Origin: Candidatus Aminicenantota bacterium | GTDB lineage: Bacteria > Acidobacteriota > Aminicenantia > UBA2199 | Reading direction: 5' to 3' | Assembly: GCA_026393775.1 (NCBI GenBank) | Contig: JAPKZM010000142.1 | Span: 1-23,992, forward strand | DNA length: 23,992 nt | Shown: positions 22,397-23,992 of the stretch, one piece after another | How positions within the stretch are numbered: position 1 is the first letter of the stretch | Layout of the letters: the number at the start of each line of letters is the position of its first letter | Notes under the pieces: generated by a model | The model's input: only the letters and a program-made list of their open reading frames with translations | Told to the model about the DNA's origin: nothing | Database searches by the model: none | Made by a program: the position numbers and the translations under genes

Positions 22397-22425
22397 TTTT
22401 TACCACAAATTTCCATTTTTATCAA
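22397..22425 (-). promoter_or_regulatory. Possible promoter of the tol operon
   Basis: Minus-strand TTGATA (22420-22425) and TAAAAA (22397-22402) are 17 nt apart. Transcription would begin near 22390, next to ATG 22389, making a nearly leaderless message. That would fit the absence of a ribosome binding site there, but the -10 box is weak. Confidence 0.3.
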
Positions 22426-22514
22426 TTGTTTTGGCCGTTTTGTGGCTGAAGCGCGGGTTTTCCCCCTCCCTTGTGGAAAAGTTCTCCTTTTTTTCGCTCG
22501 GTCGGCGCGCGGAT

Positions 22515-22543
22515 TTGATTTTTTCCCCGATTAAATATACAAT
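22515..22543 (+). promoter_or_regulatory. Promoter of the carboxyltransferase gene
   Basis: TTGATT at 22515-22520 and TACAAT at 22538-22543 are separated by 17 nt. They match consensus at four and five of six positions. The start is expected near 22550, with AGGGG at 22552-22556 as ribosome binding site, 5 nt before the ATG. Confidence 0.5.
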
Positions 22544-22561
22544 CGACTTCCAGGGGATGAA

Positions 22562-23992
22562 ATGAAAACCAAAATCAAGGAACTAATCAAGCTGCGTGAG
22601 GAAAAAGACGCGGGCGGAGGCTTGGATAAATTGGCCCAACGCCGGGCCCGGGGCCAGATGACGGCACGCGACCGCATCGAATACCTATTCGATCCCAATA
22701 CCTTCGTGGAACTGCAGGGTTATGTCGTGCACCATTCGGGCAATTTCGGCCTTGAGAAAAAAAAATTCCTGGGCGACGGCGTGGTCACCGGCTTCGGGAA
22801 AATCAACGATCGGGTGGTTTACGTCTATTCCCAGGATTTCACCGTTCTCGGAGGATCCCTGGGCGAAATGCACGCCCGCAAAATAGTCAATGTCCAGGAC
22901 CTGGCCCTGAAGGCCGGGGCGCCGATCGTCGGCATCAACGATTCGGGGGGGGCCCGCATCCAGGAAGGGATCAACAGCCTGGCAGGTTACGGGGACATTT
23001 TTTACCGCAATTCCATCTCGTCGGGAGTCATCCCCCAGATCTCGGTCATCATGGGGCCCTGCGCCGGCGGCGCCGTTTATTCCCCGGGGATCACCGATTT
23101 CGTGTTCATGGTCGACAAATCCAGCTACATGTTCGTCACCGGACCCGAGGTCATCAAGGCGGTGAACAAGGAGGAAGTGACCTTTGAAAACCTGGGCGGC
23201 GCTGAAAGCCATGCGACGATTTCCGGGGTCGCTCATTTCGTCGGCCACGATGAAAAGGACACGCTGGACATGGTCAAGGAGCTGCTCAGCTACCTGCCGG
23301 CGTCCAATCAGGAAGCGTCGCCGGTCGCCGTGAGCGACGATCCCTTCGATCGCATGGACGACAAGCTGAACGAGATCGTCCCGGTCAATCCCAACAAGCC
23401 TTACGAGGTAAAGGAATTGATCACCCTGCTGGTGGATCACCAGAAGTTCCTCGAAGTCCACAAGAGCTATGCCCAGAACCTGTTTGTCGGTTTCGCCCGC
23501 CTGGGCGGAAAAACGGTCGGCATCGTCGCCAACAACCCCGGGATCTTTGCCGGCACCCTCGATGTCCATGCCTCGCTGAAAGGAGCGCGCTTCATCCGCT
23601 TCTGCGATGCGTTTAATATTCCCCTGGTCAGCTTCGTCGATGTCCCCGGCTTTCTCCCCGGGCGCGACCAGGAGCAGCTGGGCATCATCAAGCACGGGGC
23701 CAAGCTGCTCTATGCTTATTCCGAAGCCACGGTGCCCAAGCTGACGGTGATCACGCGCAAAGCCTACGGCGGAGCGTACATCGTCATGAGTTCCAAGCAC
23801 CTGGGCGCCGACGTGGTCTGCGCCTGGCCGACGGCGGAGATCGCGGTCATGGGGCCGCAGGGCGCCATCAACATCATATTCAAGAAGGACATCTCCGAAG
23901 CCGTCGAACCGGAAACGGTGCGCGAACGGCTGATCTCCGAATACAAGGAAAAATTCGCCAACCCCAAGGAACCGGCCGCCTACGGCTACGTC
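22562..23992 (+). CDS. Acyl-CoA carboxyltransferase subunit (propionyl-CoA carboxylase beta type), truncated by the window end
   Basis: The 477 codons visible are open to the last base, so the C-terminus is missing; family members have about 510-520 residues. It starts MKTKIKELIKLREEKDAGGG with FDPNTFVELQ shortly after, then GDGVVTGFGKI, the first acyl-CoA site GAPIVGINDSGGARIQEG, PQISVIMGPCAGGAVYSP, FVTGPEVIKAV, the second half with RLGGKTVGIVANNP, FVDVPGFLPGRDQE and the terminal AYGGAYIVMSSKHLGAD and EIAVMGPQGAINI. It transfers carboxylate from biotin to propionyl-CoA or a related thioester. Methylmalonyl-CoA decarboxylase alpha and glutaconyl-CoA decarboxylase alpha look alike; neighbours beyond the window would decide. 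It is transcribed away from the tol operon. Confidence 0.93.
   Translation, partial: MKTKIKELIKLREEKDAGGGLDKLAQRRARGQMTARDRIEYLFDPNTFVELQGYVVHHSGNFGLEKKKFLGDGVVTGFGKINDRVVYVYSQDFTVLGGSLGEMHARKIVNVQDLALKAGAPIVGINDSGGARIQEGINSLAGYGDIFYRNSISSGVIPQISVIMGPCAGGAVYSPGITDFVFMVDKSSYMFVTGPEVIKAVNKEEVTFENLGGAESHATISGVAHFVGHDEKDTLDMVKELLSYLPASNQEASPVAVSDDPFDRMDDKLNEIVPVNPNKPYEVKELITLLVDHQKFLEVHKSYAQNLFVGFARLGGKTVGIVANNPGIFAGTLDVHASLKGARFIRFCDAFNIPLVSFVDVPGFLPGRDQEQLGIIKHGAKLLYAYSEATVPKLTVITRKAYGGAYIVMSSKHLGADVVCAWPTAEIAVMGPQGAINIIFKKDISEAVEPETVRERLISEYKEKFANPKEPAAYGYV

Noticed and set aside
22685..23800. A 371-codon open frame on the minus strand
   Set aside because: It is antisense to a carboxyltransferase whose motifs are intact along the whole plus strand; long antisense frames are expected in GC-rich coding DNA.

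Overview
The window is a bacterial chromosome segment of mostly GC-rich, densely packed genes, interrupted at about 3.1-7.3 kb by a markedly AT-rich stretch. The host is a diderm: it has a full Tol-Pal envelope cluster, a lipoprotein Pal and a predicted outer-membrane protein. The combination of an MglA-like GTPase, EtfBA, a biotin-dependent acyl-CoA carboxyltransferase and GDP-mannose dehydratase, with this gene style, suggests an Acidobacteriota or Aminicenantes-like lineage. That placement is an inference from gene content, not a demonstrated assignment. No rRNA, tRNA, CRISPR array, transposase or integrase is visible.

Region by region: (1) 83-3031, plus strand: a NatA/NatB-type ABC exporter pair translationally coupled to a secreted polysaccharide deacetylase. 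(2) 3032-6829, plus strand, AT-rich: a regulatory region with an operator-like palindrome. It is followed by a GHKL ATPase and a STAS-like DUF4325 protein that overlap by 4 nt, a stand-alone SIR2-domain protein, and a DUF4145/HEPN-like protein with an RNNADH motif. This looks like a horizontally acquired cassette, and immune defence is the most attractive hypothesis. It is the most novel part of the window. (3) 6920-8416, plus strand: a four-helix membrane protein, a HIT-like protein with a possibly damaged 5' end, and a LOG-family nucleotide phosphoribohydrolase, ending in a palindromic terminator-like region. (4) 8496-10818, minus strand: a gmd, cupin and HAL2/CysQ-like phosphatase operon, with a small coiled-coil gene divergent from it. 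(5) 11181-12905, minus strand: etfBA with a strong promoter. (6) 12999-19045, minus strand: a compact seven-gene run in the order pal, cpoB, ssb, MglA-like GTPase, unknown secreted protein, orphan solute-binding protein, small outer-membrane-like protein. (7) 19120-22389, minus strand: tolQ-tolR-tolA/tonB-like-tolB, with a long palindrome lying in frame inside the 5' end of tolB. (8) 22562 to the window end, plus strand: an acyl-CoA carboxyltransferase, truncated by the window edge.

Together, regions 6 and 7 encode the machinery that energises the outer membrane and couples its constriction to division. TolQ and TolR form the motor, the TonB-like protein the transducer, TolB the propeller, Pal the anchor and CpoB the coordinator. 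Extra exported proteins and a small GTPase are in the same transcript. EtfBA and the carboxyltransferase point to acyl-CoA metabolism. Several promoters with near-consensus hexamers and exact 17-nt spacers can be read directly (upstream of ABC, 6920, gmd, etfB, pal, 10968 and the carboxyltransferase).
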